Source: SYLG01 sp965226945 (GTDB lineage Bacteria > Planctomycetota > Planctomycetia > Gemmatales > Gemmataceae). Taken from it: a stretch of 64,000 nt of DNA. The stretch spans positions 744,001 through 808,000 of the forward strand of contig OZ245717.1 in the NCBI GenBank assembly GCA_965226945.1, written 5' to 3'. The notes beneath the pieces are model-generated. The model saw only the letters and a list, made by a program, of their open reading frames with translations. It was not told the DNA's origin and ran no database searches. The translations under genes and the position numbers were made by a program. Of the stretch, positions 17,367-25,480 are shown piece by piece (position 1 is the first letter of the stretch; each line of letters begins with the position of its first letter).

Positions 17367-18226
17367 ATCTTTGGCCATGTTCTTGGATCCAAAATCCTTA
17401 AGGGAACTGTTGATCTTATTTGATCATTTATTGTTCCTAAAAACCCCATTATTTGATCACGACTAGTCTGCACAGCGCTATGCCAGACTGAAATTTCACT
17501 AGGCTTGTCTACTCCAATGACCAAACGGTCACCCGGTTTTTTTTTGTGCAACATAGAACCAATTAAGGCTACCGAGGGCTCTAATCCCACAAGTTCAGCG
17601 CCCTTCAAAATATTACTAATATAAGCACCAGATCCGACGACGCGTTTATCCGCCACTGACGGAGGCTCAAGCAAGAGGCCTTGAAGGTAAATAGATCTAA
17701 AATCCATTCTTTGACTGCACGATCGACTGGCATCAAGTTGCCGAAAATCTAATACATTTGCTGGTGCTTGAATTAAATGGGGCCGAAAACCTGAAATAGA
17801 ATGAACCTCCTCGGCCGTGTAAACGCTTTGCCCCGCTCTAATTCCCTTCTTGCTCGTTAACTCAGCAAATATATCCCACTCTTCGCGGCTTAAAAATCCA
17901 TGCGACAATAAAACCAGTTCACGAGAATCAATAAAACCTTCACACGCCTCCTCAATTTTTCCTTCATTGAAACAGTCTTTTTGTGGTATCTTATTGCAAA
18001 TTAGCGAATCCGAAAGCCTATCTGTTCTTAAAAGCCAATTTTTCAGTATTTCGGCTGCATTACCGTAACTTGTGGCCGTGTCAAATGATCTAACACCTGT
18101 ATTCCAAGCCGCTTCAAGAATAGCTTCGGCGTCAGCTACACTACATCCCGGCCCATTTCGGTTCTTACCATATGGTAATCCTAATTGTACCGTCCCCAAA
18201 ACAAAATCTATATCCAATTGAAACAT
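17363..18226 (-). CDS. Aldo/keto reductase family protein
   Basis: 287 residues. N-terminal VLGTVQLGLPYG, then GVRSFDTATSYGNAAEIL with the conserved Asp and Tyr of the family; a lysine/histidine pair follows (LICNKIP and LLSHGF). The C-terminal half is the NADPH-binding part (LIGVDKPSEI). Aldo/keto reductases of this kind recur in nonulosonic acid and flagellar-glycan loci beside SpsF-type proteins and PLP enzymes, which is the arrangement here, so it probably reduces a sugar intermediate; the exact step is unknown. It overlaps the next gene by 4 nt and begins 9 nt after the methyltransferase. Confidence 0.75.
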   Translation of the reverse strand: MFQLDIDFVLGTVQLGLPYGKNRNGPGCSVADAEAILEAAWNTGVRSFDTATSYGNAAEILKNWLLRTDRLSDSLICNKIPQKDCFNEGKIEEACEGFIDSRELVLLSHGFLSREEWDIFAELTSKKGIRAGQSVYTAEEVHSISGFRPHLIQAPANVLDFRQLDASRSCSQRMDFRSIYLQGLLLEPPSVADKRVVGSGAYISNILKGAELVGLEPSVALIGSMLHKKKPGDRLVIGVDKPSEISVWHSAVQTSRDQIMGFLGTINDQIRSTVPLRILDPRTWPKI

Positions 18227-18235
18227 CGAAGGCTG

Positions 18236-18877
18236 CTAAGTTCGGCGTAAAATTGCAATACTCATCCATTCATTCGGATCATCGCAAAATCGGTTACGAG
18301 AACCATGATCCATTACGTATTTATAGAAGAGAGTGTAATGGCCATGCCATGTAAACAAATTCGTATAGTCCATTTTATAGCTATTCAAACCCTGAGAATG
18401 CTTATACGGGACAATTTGATTAGACTTGCTAAAAAAGTCCAAAATTATAATCCACCCAGGCTTATTTACAACTCGATCGGCTTCGCAAGCAATTTTAAAA
18501 AGGTCATCTCGATCGCAGAGATAAAGACAAAATCCAAAAACTAAAATATCGATCGACTTGTCATTCCAAAGTAAGCGATCAGCAGTTCCAACTTTGGCGT
18601 CAATCCCTTTACCTTTAGCTTCATCCACCGATAAATGTGAGGGGTCTATTCCTTTTGGATCTAAGTTGAATTTCTCGCGCAAATAATCCAAGCGCAATCC
18701 TGTTCCACAACCCACCTCTAAAATTGATGCGATCTTTTCCTTCGCCGATCCAATGATCAATTCGACAGCGTGGATGACAGGATCACCCTCCAGTGAAATA
18801 GCACCCTTATTTCTATTGAACCAATTGTCGCCTTCGCCACTAATAAATGCCTGTTTCTGATCCACCGCTACCCCCAA
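18236..18877 (-). CDS. SAM-dependent methyltransferase of the pse locus
   Basis: 213 residues. Motif I is ILEVGCGTGLRLDYL, followed by GIDPSHLSVDEAKGKGI and DILVFGFCLYLCDRDDL, a class I fold. The opening (QKQAFISGEGDNWFNRNKG) resembles the pseudaminic acid biosynthesis-associated methylases, and the position between pseC and the cytidylyltransferase supports such a role, although this could not be tested by alignment. Start is a TTG at 18875-18877; no better start is visible downstream without losing the conserved opening. Only 8 nt separate it from pseC. Confidence 0.7.
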   Translation of the reverse strand: MGVAVDQKQAFISGEGDNWFNRNKGAISLEGDPVIHAVELIIGSAKEKIASILEVGCGTGLRLDYLREKFNLDPKGIDPSHLSVDEAKGKGIDAKVGTADRLLWNDKSIDILVFGFCLYLCDRDDLFKIACEADRVVNKPGWIIILDFFSKSNQIVPYKHSQGLNSYKMDYTNLFTWHGHYTLFYKYVMDHGSRNRFCDDPNEWMSIAILRRT

Positions 18878-18885
18878 TTACAAAA

Positions 18886-20079
18886 CTACATTTTTAGTTG
18901 CCGAATTGATTCAATTACCCTGGCTACGTCGTTATTTGTCATTGCAGGAAACAATGGGACGCTAAGCAGCGTGGCATATGCTTTCTCAGCCATCGGGCAT
19001 TTACCTACTTGATAGCCATACGTTCTCCTATACCAAGGCTGAAGGTGAACTGGAATATACAATACTTGACTGCCAACCCCCTTAGATTTTAGCTCTTCCA
19101 TAACTTCAGTTCGCGATTTGCCAACTCTAGGAAAATCAATTCGAAGAGTGTAAAGATGCCAAGAGATTAGATTCAAATCAGCAGGGTTCCGACATTTTGG
19201 GGTGCTTATCCAAGGTATGTCGCAAAGAGCCGCGTCGTACGCTGCAACAATCTCTGATCTTCTCTTAATAAAAGACCCTAATTTATTCAACTGCGAAATG
19301 CCTAAAGCCGCCTGAATTTCTGTTAACCTATAATTAAAGCCCAATTCTTGCATTTCGTAAAACCACGGGCCTTTTTCGAGCGTTACTTCACAATTTGAGG
19401 CTGCTTCAAATGTTTCCCAGTCTCTTACAATCCCATGACTTCTAAGCAGCCGAGCTCTTTGCGCATATCGGTCGTTGGACGTTACCAGCATCCCGCCTTC
19501 CCCGGTGGTCATAGTTTTGACGGGGTGGAAAGAAAAGACTGTCATATCGGCCCATTCATGCCCCCCGATTTTAAAGATCTTTTTTTGATGTTCAAATTTG
19601 CCGCCAACTGCATGACAGGCATCTTCTATGATCAGTACACCTTTTTTTCTTGCGAATTCTGCAATGCGCGGCATTTCCGCGGACTGCCCGGCGTAGTCGA
19701 CAGCAACTACCGCCTTAAGATCGTCCTTATATCCTTCGGCAAGTGAATTAGGACAAAGCGTAAGTGAAATCGGGTCAATATCGCAAAAATCGGGTATCGC
19801 ATCAACATAAGCAGCACAATTAGCTGACGCCAAAAATGTAATGGGACTTGTGATGACGCGATGCCCTTTTTGAACACCGCCAACAATCATTGCCAAATGA
19901 AGCGCAGCCGTTGCGTTACATACCGCTATGGCGTGCTTGGCACCCACCAATTGAGCAAATTTCTCCTCAAATTCCGCGATTTTTGGACCGACGGTCAAAT
20001 AGGGCGAACGGAGGCATTCCGAGACAATGGAGATGTCCTCCTCCGTAACCCATTGTTTTCCATATGGTATGAAATCCAT
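18886..20079 (-). CDS. pseC: PseC, UDP-4-amino-4,6-dideoxy-N-acetyl-beta-L-altrosamine transaminase
   Basis: 397 residues, DegT/DnrJ/EryC1 family. It aminates C4 of the PseB product, using glutamate and PLP. Features: IPYGKQWVTEEDISIVSECL and LTVGPKIAEFEEKFA at the start, CNATAALHLAM, VDYAGQSAEMPRI, EDACHAVGG (PLP contact) and the Schiff-base lysine in FSFHPVKTMTTGEGG near residue 190, then YRLTEIQAALGISQL. The start ATG overlaps the stop of pseB (TAATG), so the two are translated together. The next gene follows after 8 nt. Confidence 0.92.
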   Translation of the reverse strand: MDFIPYGKQWVTEEDISIVSECLRSPYLTVGPKIAEFEEKFAQLVGAKHAIAVCNATAALHLAMIVGGVQKGHRVITSPITFLASANCAAYVDAIPDFCDIDPISLTLCPNSLAEGYKDDLKAVVAVDYAGQSAEMPRIAEFARKKGVLIIEDACHAVGGKFEHQKKIFKIGGHEWADMTVFSFHPVKTMTTGEGGMLVTSNDRYAQRARLLRSHGIVRDWETFEAASNCEVTLEKGPWFYEMQELGFNYRLTEIQAALGISQLNKLGSFIKRRSEIVAAYDAALCDIPWISTPKCRNPADLNLISWHLYTLRIDFPRVGKSRTEVMEELKSKGVGSQVLYIPVHLQPWYRRTYGYQVGKCPMAEKAYATLLSVPLFPAMTNNDVARVIESIRQLKM

Positions 20080-21089
20080 TATTGCGATACCATATTGTGT
20101 TCTTTTAGCATTTCTACCAATTGGCTACCGGAAATCCATTGACTATTCGTATCGCTTGAAAATCGGAATCCTTCTGGACAAGGCTTTCCCAGATCCGCCA
20201 ACGGATGATGGTCAATGATACCATCGAATGGTTCGGGAAGAATTGCATAGCGGTCATCAAACTCTCTTGTATGACGGGCATCGTCTTCCGTAATCATTAT
20301 TTCGTGGAGTTTTTCTCCAGGACGAATGCCAATAATTTCCTGCTTGCATTCGGGTGCAAGTACAGAAGCCAAATCCGTAACTTTCATCGATGGAATTTTA
20401 GGGACGAAAAGTTCACCTCCTTTCATAGTTATAAATGAATTCAATACAAATCTGACACCTTGGTCCAATGTGATCCAAAATCGAGTCATTCTTGGATCTG
20501 TTATAGGTAGAGTTCCGGTTGACTTGCGCGCTAAGAAAAACGGAATTACACTTCCCCTAGAGCCCATGACATTACCGTAACGGACCACTGAAAAGCGCGT
20601 GGGATGGCTCCCCGAATAATTGTTAGCATTGACAAAGAGCTTGTCGGAACAGAGTTTGGTTGCGCCATAAAGGTTAACCGGATTAGCGGCCTTATCGGTA
20701 GAAAGTGCGACAACTTTTTTTACATTTCTATCGATTGCTGCGTCGATAACATTGATCGCGCCAGTAATATTCGTTTTAATTGCTTCGATGGGGTTATACT
20801 CTGCAGCAGGAACTTGTTTTAGCGCTGCGGCATGAATGACATATTCTACCCCATCAAATGCCCTTCTTAGTCGATCGGAGTCCCTTACGTCTCCTAAAAA
20901 ATATCGGAGGCATGGATATTTTTTCTCGGAAAATAAATCTCGCATTTCAAATTGCTTTAACTCATCACGGCTAAAAACAACGATTCTTTTTGGGGAATAT
21001 TCTTTCAAAATAATCTCAATGGCCTTTTTTCCAAAAGAGCCTGTTCCACCAGTTATTAACCATGATGCACCTTGCAAATTCTGTTTCAT
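20079..21089 (-). CDS. pseB: PseB, UDP-N-acetylglucosamine 4,6-dehydratase (inverting)
   Basis: 336 residues. First step of pseudaminic acid synthesis: NADP-dependent 4,6-dehydration with C5 epimerisation of UDP-GlcNAc. The Rossmann motif is ITGGTGSFGKKA; HAAALKQVPAAEYNP and STDKAANPVNLYGATK (Ser/Tyr/Lys site, YxxxK with Y at about residue 141) are characteristic of PseB rather than of retaining dehydratases. GNVMGSRGSVIPFF and GEKLHEIMITEDDA follow. It ends at the pseC start and lies about 38 nt downstream of the ABC exporter gene. G+C is low, like the exporter. Confidence 0.93.
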   Translation of the reverse strand: MKQNLQGASWLITGGTGSFGKKAIEIILKEYSPKRIVVFSRDELKQFEMRDLFSEKKYPCLRYFLGDVRDSDRLRRAFDGVEYVIHAAALKQVPAAEYNPIEAIKTNITGAINVIDAAIDRNVKKVVALSTDKAANPVNLYGATKLCSDKLFVNANNYSGSHPTRFSVVRYGNVMGSRGSVIPFFLARKSTGTLPITDPRMTRFWITLDQGVRFVLNSFITMKGGELFVPKIPSMKVTDLASVLAPECKQEIIGIRPGEKLHEIMITEDDARHTREFDDRYAILPEPFDGIIDHHPLADLGKPCPEGFRFSSDTNSQWISGSQLVEMLKEHNMVSQ

Positions 21090-21127
21090 TTTATACTCGT
21101 TTCCTATACCTTAAGATTCACTAAAAC

Positions 21128-23020
21128 CTACTTCTCAGTTTGATTCTTCCATGATTTTGCATAAAATCCATTTTTCTCTATCAGTTGCTGATGGTTTCCC
21201 GATTCGGCAATCTGACCCTTTTCCAACACCAATATAACATCGGCAGCCGCAACGGTCGAGAGACGGTGAGCTACCACCAAGCGAGTTACGGAACAATCAA
21301 GGCCATCAATCGTTTTTTGCACGGCGCTTTCGGAAGCTGTGTCCAAAGCCGAAGTGGCTTCATCCAAGATAAGAATTTCTGGTTTGCGCACCAACGCCCT
21401 GGCAATAGCCAGCCTCTGACGTTGCCCACCTGAGAGCATGAAACCGCGTTCTCCAATGACAGTATCGAGACCTTGGGGAAGATTTTCAATAAACTCCTCA
21501 GCATGAGCTAATTTAATTGCATGAATTACCTGTTCGCGCGAAGCATCTGAGCTGGCAAAAGCAATGTTTTCATAAATAGTCGCGTTGAAAAGAATGGTGT
21601 CCTGGCTAACGACTCCGATTTTGCTTCGCCATGATGAGGGATCAATTTGGTGAAGGGGATGACCATCCACCATGATTTGACCTGCGGTTGGTTCGAAAAG
21701 CCCAAGGAGGAGATCGGCTAAAGAGGATTTGCCACTACCTGAGCCACCGACTAATGCGATCATCTTACCTTTAGGCAGCGAGAAAGAAACTTGAGTAAGT
21801 GCTGGTTTGTCGCGACCTGGGTAAACAAGAGAGACATGGTCGAAGCGAATTTCGCGTTTGAGGTAGTCAAAAGCCTGGCCTCCCAAGCGCGTGTATGTTA
21901 GTTTTTTTTCCTCAAAAAGCTCATCCACAATTCGCAACCGTGCAAGTTGAGATTGAATTCCTGCAATCGTCCCAAAACCGGTACTCACCCGCATAGAAAG
22001 GCGATTTAATACAGCGATAAAAGTAAGCAAACTCGGTAATAGATTTGCTTGATCATGTCGAAAAAGAAAAAAGCCTCCAAGCAAAAAGGAACCCATACCG
22101 AAAACCATTATCGAATCTGAAATTGGCGAAATTAATGCCATTCTTTTTTGCAAAGAAAGCAGGCTTGAAATAAAAGCATCTTGAAGCTGGGTCACTTGAC
22201 GAAAAACGGAGTGCTGAGTGTGATAGGAATGGATAAGCCTGAGGGCATTAACTGATTCAACGATTCTTCGTGATAACTTAATGGAGTGCTCTTGGAGTTG
22301 CAATGATATCCCCCGAATTTTCCTAGTAACTAATTTCTGAAAGAATACGATTACAGAAAATAGGGCAATTGTCATCACAAAAAGTAGGGGAGAAATCGAA
22401 CAGAGAACGATGATGTACGCAGCCATAGTCGCTATGTTGATCAACAATTCGAGTCCCTGTCTGCAGGCATTGGCAACACCTTCTCCATGGCCCGTTATGT
22501 GAGCTGTTAACTCGCCTGCTTTAAAACGGCTGGCGGAAGCGAAATCTAAGCGAAGGACCTCTTCAAGAATCATCCGCTGAATAGACGCAGCAATGTTAGA
22601 AGCAAGGATGGTATTTAAGAGAGAGGAGCCAACAGACGTAATCGATCGCAAGATCTGGCAAACGGCAATCAATACCACCACCAAGATAAACACCGACGAT
22701 AGCGCCCATCCCTCAACAAAAACCGCAAAAAAACCACCATTAGTCAAGATGCTTGCAGACTGACGATTGGAAAGAATGTCGAGAGCGAATGCCAAAAAAC
22801 CGAATGTTACTCCTTCAAAAAAAGCAGACAAGCCACCTATAACTGCCACAGTTGCGAAAAGAGATCGTTGGGCCCACGCGGCGCGTGCAACCAAACGATA
22901 GGCGGGGACTTGGTACCACTCAGATCTCTTTACTCTTAACTTGAGACGATTGTACTGTTCCATCCTCAGAGAAACGTTCTGAAAAAAGGACTTCGTGCTT
23001 TTTACAATGAAAGAGATCAA
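21128..23020 (-). CDS. ABC transporter, fused permease and ATPase (MsbA/PglK-like)
   Basis: 630 residues. Residues about 40-340 hold six membrane helices; residues about 380-630 are the ATPase with Walker A GGSGSGKSS, Q-loop VSQDTILFN, signature LSGGQRQRLAIARAL, Walker B ILILDEATSALD and the switch histidine in VAHRLSTVAA. All catalytic motifs are intact. Half-transporters of this type flip lipid A (MsbA), lipid-linked oligosaccharides (PglK) or polysaccharide. No Wzx flippase is seen in the window, so this protein is the best candidate for moving the glycan across the inner membrane. Start TTG at 23018-23020 overlaps the previous stop (TTGA). Confidence 0.88.
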   Translation of the reverse strand: MISFIVKSTKSFFQNVSLRMEQYNRLKLRVKRSEWYQVPAYRLVARAAWAQRSLFATVAVIGGLSAFFEGVTFGFLAFALDILSNRQSASILTNGGFFAVFVEGWALSSVFILVVVLIAVCQILRSITSVGSSLLNTILASNIAASIQRMILEEVLRLDFASASRFKAGELTAHITGHGEGVANACRQGLELLINIATMAAYIIVLCSISPLLFVMTIALFSVIVFFQKLVTRKIRGISLQLQEHSIKLSRRIVESVNALRLIHSYHTQHSVFRQVTQLQDAFISSLLSLQKRMALISPISDSIMVFGMGSFLLGGFFLFRHDQANLLPSLLTFIAVLNRLSMRVSTGFGTIAGIQSQLARLRIVDELFEEKKLTYTRLGGQAFDYLKREIRFDHVSLVYPGRDKPALTQVSFSLPKGKMIALVGGSGSGKSSLADLLLGLFEPTAGQIMVDGHPLHQIDPSSWRSKIGVVSQDTILFNATIYENIAFASSDASREQVIHAIKLAHAEEFIENLPQGLDTVIGERGFMLSGGQRQRLAIARALVRKPEILILDEATSALDTASESAVQKTIDGLDCSVTRLVVAHRLSTVAAADVILVLEKGQIAESGNHQQLIEKNGFYAKSWKNQTEK

Positions 23021-24225
23021 GCGCTCACCCGCGTCAATGAACTCAACTCGGTTGAAAGACGATCAAGGTTGTCTTTTTTGGAAAAATTAGTTTGGTAAAT
23101 GGTATGACAATGGGTAGCAAGCTTCGATAAGGCCATCACTCTCACGGTATTTAAATGAGCTTCTAAGTTATTCTCTTGTTCCGAGAGAAACCAACCCAAG
23201 CCAAATTCCTCAATCCAACGGGCTGCAGCAGCTTCTTTTTTTCCGACGAACAATATTGGCCGCCCAATTGCAAGGGAGCCGAAGAACTTTGATGGGACCA
23301 CACATCCCGTCCATTCTGATTGAAGCGAAGCAATATGGATGTCTGCAGCAGCCAATCGCATTTCCAAATCAGCTTCGGAAGCGAAACCAGCAAACCGTAT
23401 GTTAATATCATCGGCATTGATCGCAGCCTTGAGTTGGTCGACTCGATTGCCACGTACCGCGAAGCAAAATGTCACTGATTCATTTCTCAATGATCTCGCC
23501 AGTGCCAAGATCTGTTCATATGAATGGGCCCTGCCAAACGAGCCACTGTAGAGAAGGCCGATTTTGGCATTCCCGAACAATTGTTTGCGGACTTCTAGAT
23601 CGGGTTGCGGTGGAATTGCCGGTTCAACCAATGCCCAGGGAGTTATCGTGATTTGAGGCACTGAAGGTGCGTATTTTCTGAGACGCGTTTCCATGCAAGA
23701 GCCAAGATTGGCGATCAAATCTTGAGATCGTAAGGCGGCGGACATCAGATATTGGAAGAAGCGATGGATGGGAGAGTTTCGACTGATTAAACCTTCGGCA
23801 ACAAACCCATCAGGATAAAGATCGAAGCACCAATGAACTTGCTTCGTGTTGGGAAATGTCCATTTCCACGGGATCGCAACCAGCGCGGAAAAAATTGGGT
23901 CCGTTCCGGTGATCATGATCTCTGGCGGGTCTTGTTCCCAAATGGCTCGACCTGCCCAGAATAAAAGCATCCAAACGGCATTGAGGATGCGTCCGTAGGC
24001 CCTGTTTTGGGGAAAATCTGGACGCCAAATTCGGTAGACTTCCACCCCATTGACATTTTCCTTCCGGGGGTAGCTCGCGCCTTTAGTACGGCAGGAGCGA
24101 TTGGAAGTATAGACTCGAACTTTCCAACCTCGTTCAGCCAAGCCTTGGGCCAAATCCCAAAAGTGCCTAGCCGAAACAACGTCGTCGGGAGGAAAGTAGT
24201 GGTAGTGAATGTCAACGGATGACAA
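23017..24225 (-). CDS. GT4 family glycosyltransferase (WbuB-like)
   Basis: About 402 residues. VDIHYHYFPPDDVVSARHFW and GLAERGWKVRVYTSNRS form the N-terminal acceptor half as in WbuB-type enzymes; the donor half has IGLLYSGSFGRAHSYEQIL, INIRFAGFASEADLEMRL and VVPSKFFGSLAIGRPILF (variant E-x7-E site, K/F replacing part of it). I place the start at the TTG 24223-24225, which has AGGA 6 nt upstream; the longer frame to 24264 would overlap the epimerase. It likely transfers the second sugar of the repeating unit. The stop overlaps the ABC gene start. Confidence 0.75.
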   Translation of the reverse strand: MSSVDIHYHYFPPDDVVSARHFWDLAQGLAERGWKVRVYTSNRSCRTKGASYPRKENVNGVEVYRIWRPDFPQNRAYGRILNAVWMLLFWAGRAIWEQDPPEIMITGTDPIFSALVAIPWKWTFPNTKQVHWCFDLYPDGFVAEGLISRNSPIHRFFQYLMSAALRSQDLIANLGSCMETRLRKYAPSVPQITITPWALVEPAIPPQPDLEVRKQLFGNAKIGLLYSGSFGRAHSYEQILALARSLRNESVTFCFAVRGNRVDQLKAAINADDINIRFAGFASEADLEMRLAAADIHIASLQSEWTGCVVPSKFFGSLAIGRPILFVGKKEAAAARWIEEFGLGWFLSEQENNLEAHLNTVRVMALSKLATHCHTIYQTNFSKKDNLDRLSTELSSLTRVSA

Positions 24226-24248
24226 GATAAATCCTGGGGAAAAAGAAC

Positions 24249-25229
24249 TTAATAAACCGGGCAATGCGCCTTGGTCACGATCTGATCGTGAATCCAGGCG
24301 TAAGTGCGTTCCAGGCCGTCTTTGAGGCGAATCGACGGCGCCCAGTTCAGCTTTTCTTTGATGAGAGTGTTGTCGCTATTGCGGCCGTTGACCCCCTTCG
24401 GGGCATTGAGCTGATAGTTCCTTTTCAATTTGACCGCGCCAATTTCTTCCGCAATATCGACCAATTGATTGATCGATACCATTTCGTCGGATCCAAGATT
24501 CAAGGGCTCGACCACATCGCTTTCCATGATCTTGCAAGAACCATAGGTGCAATCGTCCACAAACATGAAACTGCGAGTTTGTTCGCCATTGCCCCAGATA
24601 TCGATATTCAAATTTCCCGATAGTTTCGCCTCAATGACCTTTCGGCAGATTGCCGCAGGCGCCTTTTCCCTTCCCCCCTTCCAGGTGCCCTTGGGTCCGT
24701 AAACATTGTGAAAACGGGCGACGCGCGTAATGAGCCCGAAGTCCTCTCGAAAATGGCGGCACATTCTCTCGGAGAAGAGCTTCTCCCAGCCGTAACCATC
24801 CTCGGGAAGCGCGGGATAGGCGTCGGATTCCTTCAAGCCGGGAATATCGGGGCGCGTTTGTTTGTCGGCAGCATAGACACAAGCGGAAGAGGCAAAGAAG
24901 TAGCGGGAAACTTTTGCATCTTTTGCAGCCATCAAAAGATGAGTATTAATTAAAACAGAGAGCATGCAGAGGGCTTTATTATGCTCAATAAAACCCATGC
25001 CTCCCATGTCGGCAGCCAAATTATAGATTTCGCTGACGCCTTTGACGGCGGTTTTGCAGGCATCCAAAGACTGCAAGTCCAACTGGTGGACTTCCACTCC
25101 TGGATGGACTTGCCACCAATCGCTTAATGGTTTCTGATCAACCGCTCGAACGGGCAAACCCTTGGTTTTTCTTAAATGTTCAACAAGATGACCGCCGATA
25201 AAACCGCCTGCCCCGGTTACCAATATCAT
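24249..25229 (-). CDS. NAD-dependent epimerase, GDP-mannose 3,5-epimerase-like
   Basis: 326 residues, extended SDR fold. NAD site is ILVTGAGGFIGGHLVEHL. Very close in pattern to GDP-mannose 3,5-epimerase: NLAADMGGMGFI, FASSACVYAADKQ (with the catalytic Cys), YGWEKL (Tyr/Lys pair), RFHNVYGPKGTWKGGREKA and IWGNGEQTRSFMFVDDC, then NLGSDEMVSI and GRNSDNTLIKEKL. The enzyme would convert GDP-D-mannose to GDP-L-galactose or GDP-L-gulose. It is the first gene of the minus-strand polysaccharide cluster, so it may feed an unusual L-hexose into the glycan. Related UDP-sugar epimerases could look similar, but the motif match is strong. Confidence 0.8.
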   Translation of the reverse strand: MILVTGAGGFIGGHLVEHLRKTKGLPVRAVDQKPLSDWWQVHPGVEVHQLDLQSLDACKTAVKGVSEIYNLAADMGGMGFIEHNKALCMLSVLINTHLLMAAKDAKVSRYFFASSACVYAADKQTRPDIPGLKESDAYPALPEDGYGWEKLFSERMCRHFREDFGLITRVARFHNVYGPKGTWKGGREKAPAAICRKVIEAKLSGNLNIDIWGNGEQTRSFMFVDDCTYGSCKIMESDVVEPLNLGSDEMVSINQLVDIAEEIGAVKLKRNYQLNAPKGVNGRNSDNTLIKEKLNWAPSIRLKDGLERTYAWIHDQIVTKAHCPVY

Positions 25230-25480
25230 TGATATAAATCCTAAAAGACAAACGCTCCGCTAGCCTAATGTCTGGTTTGACACTAAGAGCGGCACTTTTC
25301 GTTATTTTGGGCTATGCCTAGGTTTAGCCAATCTTCCACGGTAGTCAAGGAAGACGGCCGCACCTTCAATGTAGCCTGGGTGGATACACGGGGAACGCTC
25401 CCAGCAACCCATACTCAGACAATGGGTTCCAGCAATCCGTTCCCTAGAATGAAGGTTTGGTCAATATCTGAGAACCGTTC
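25230..25480. promoter_or_regulatory. Divergent intergenic region between polysaccharide cluster and der
   Basis: 251 bases between the first gene of the minus-strand polysaccharide cluster and the plus-strand der gene. It must carry the promoters of both. On the minus strand a TTGACT (complement of 25344-25349) and an AAAATA-type element closer to the epimerase start are possible promoter parts, but spacing is not convincing. No repeat, RNA gene or small ORF was recognised. Confidence 0.3.
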
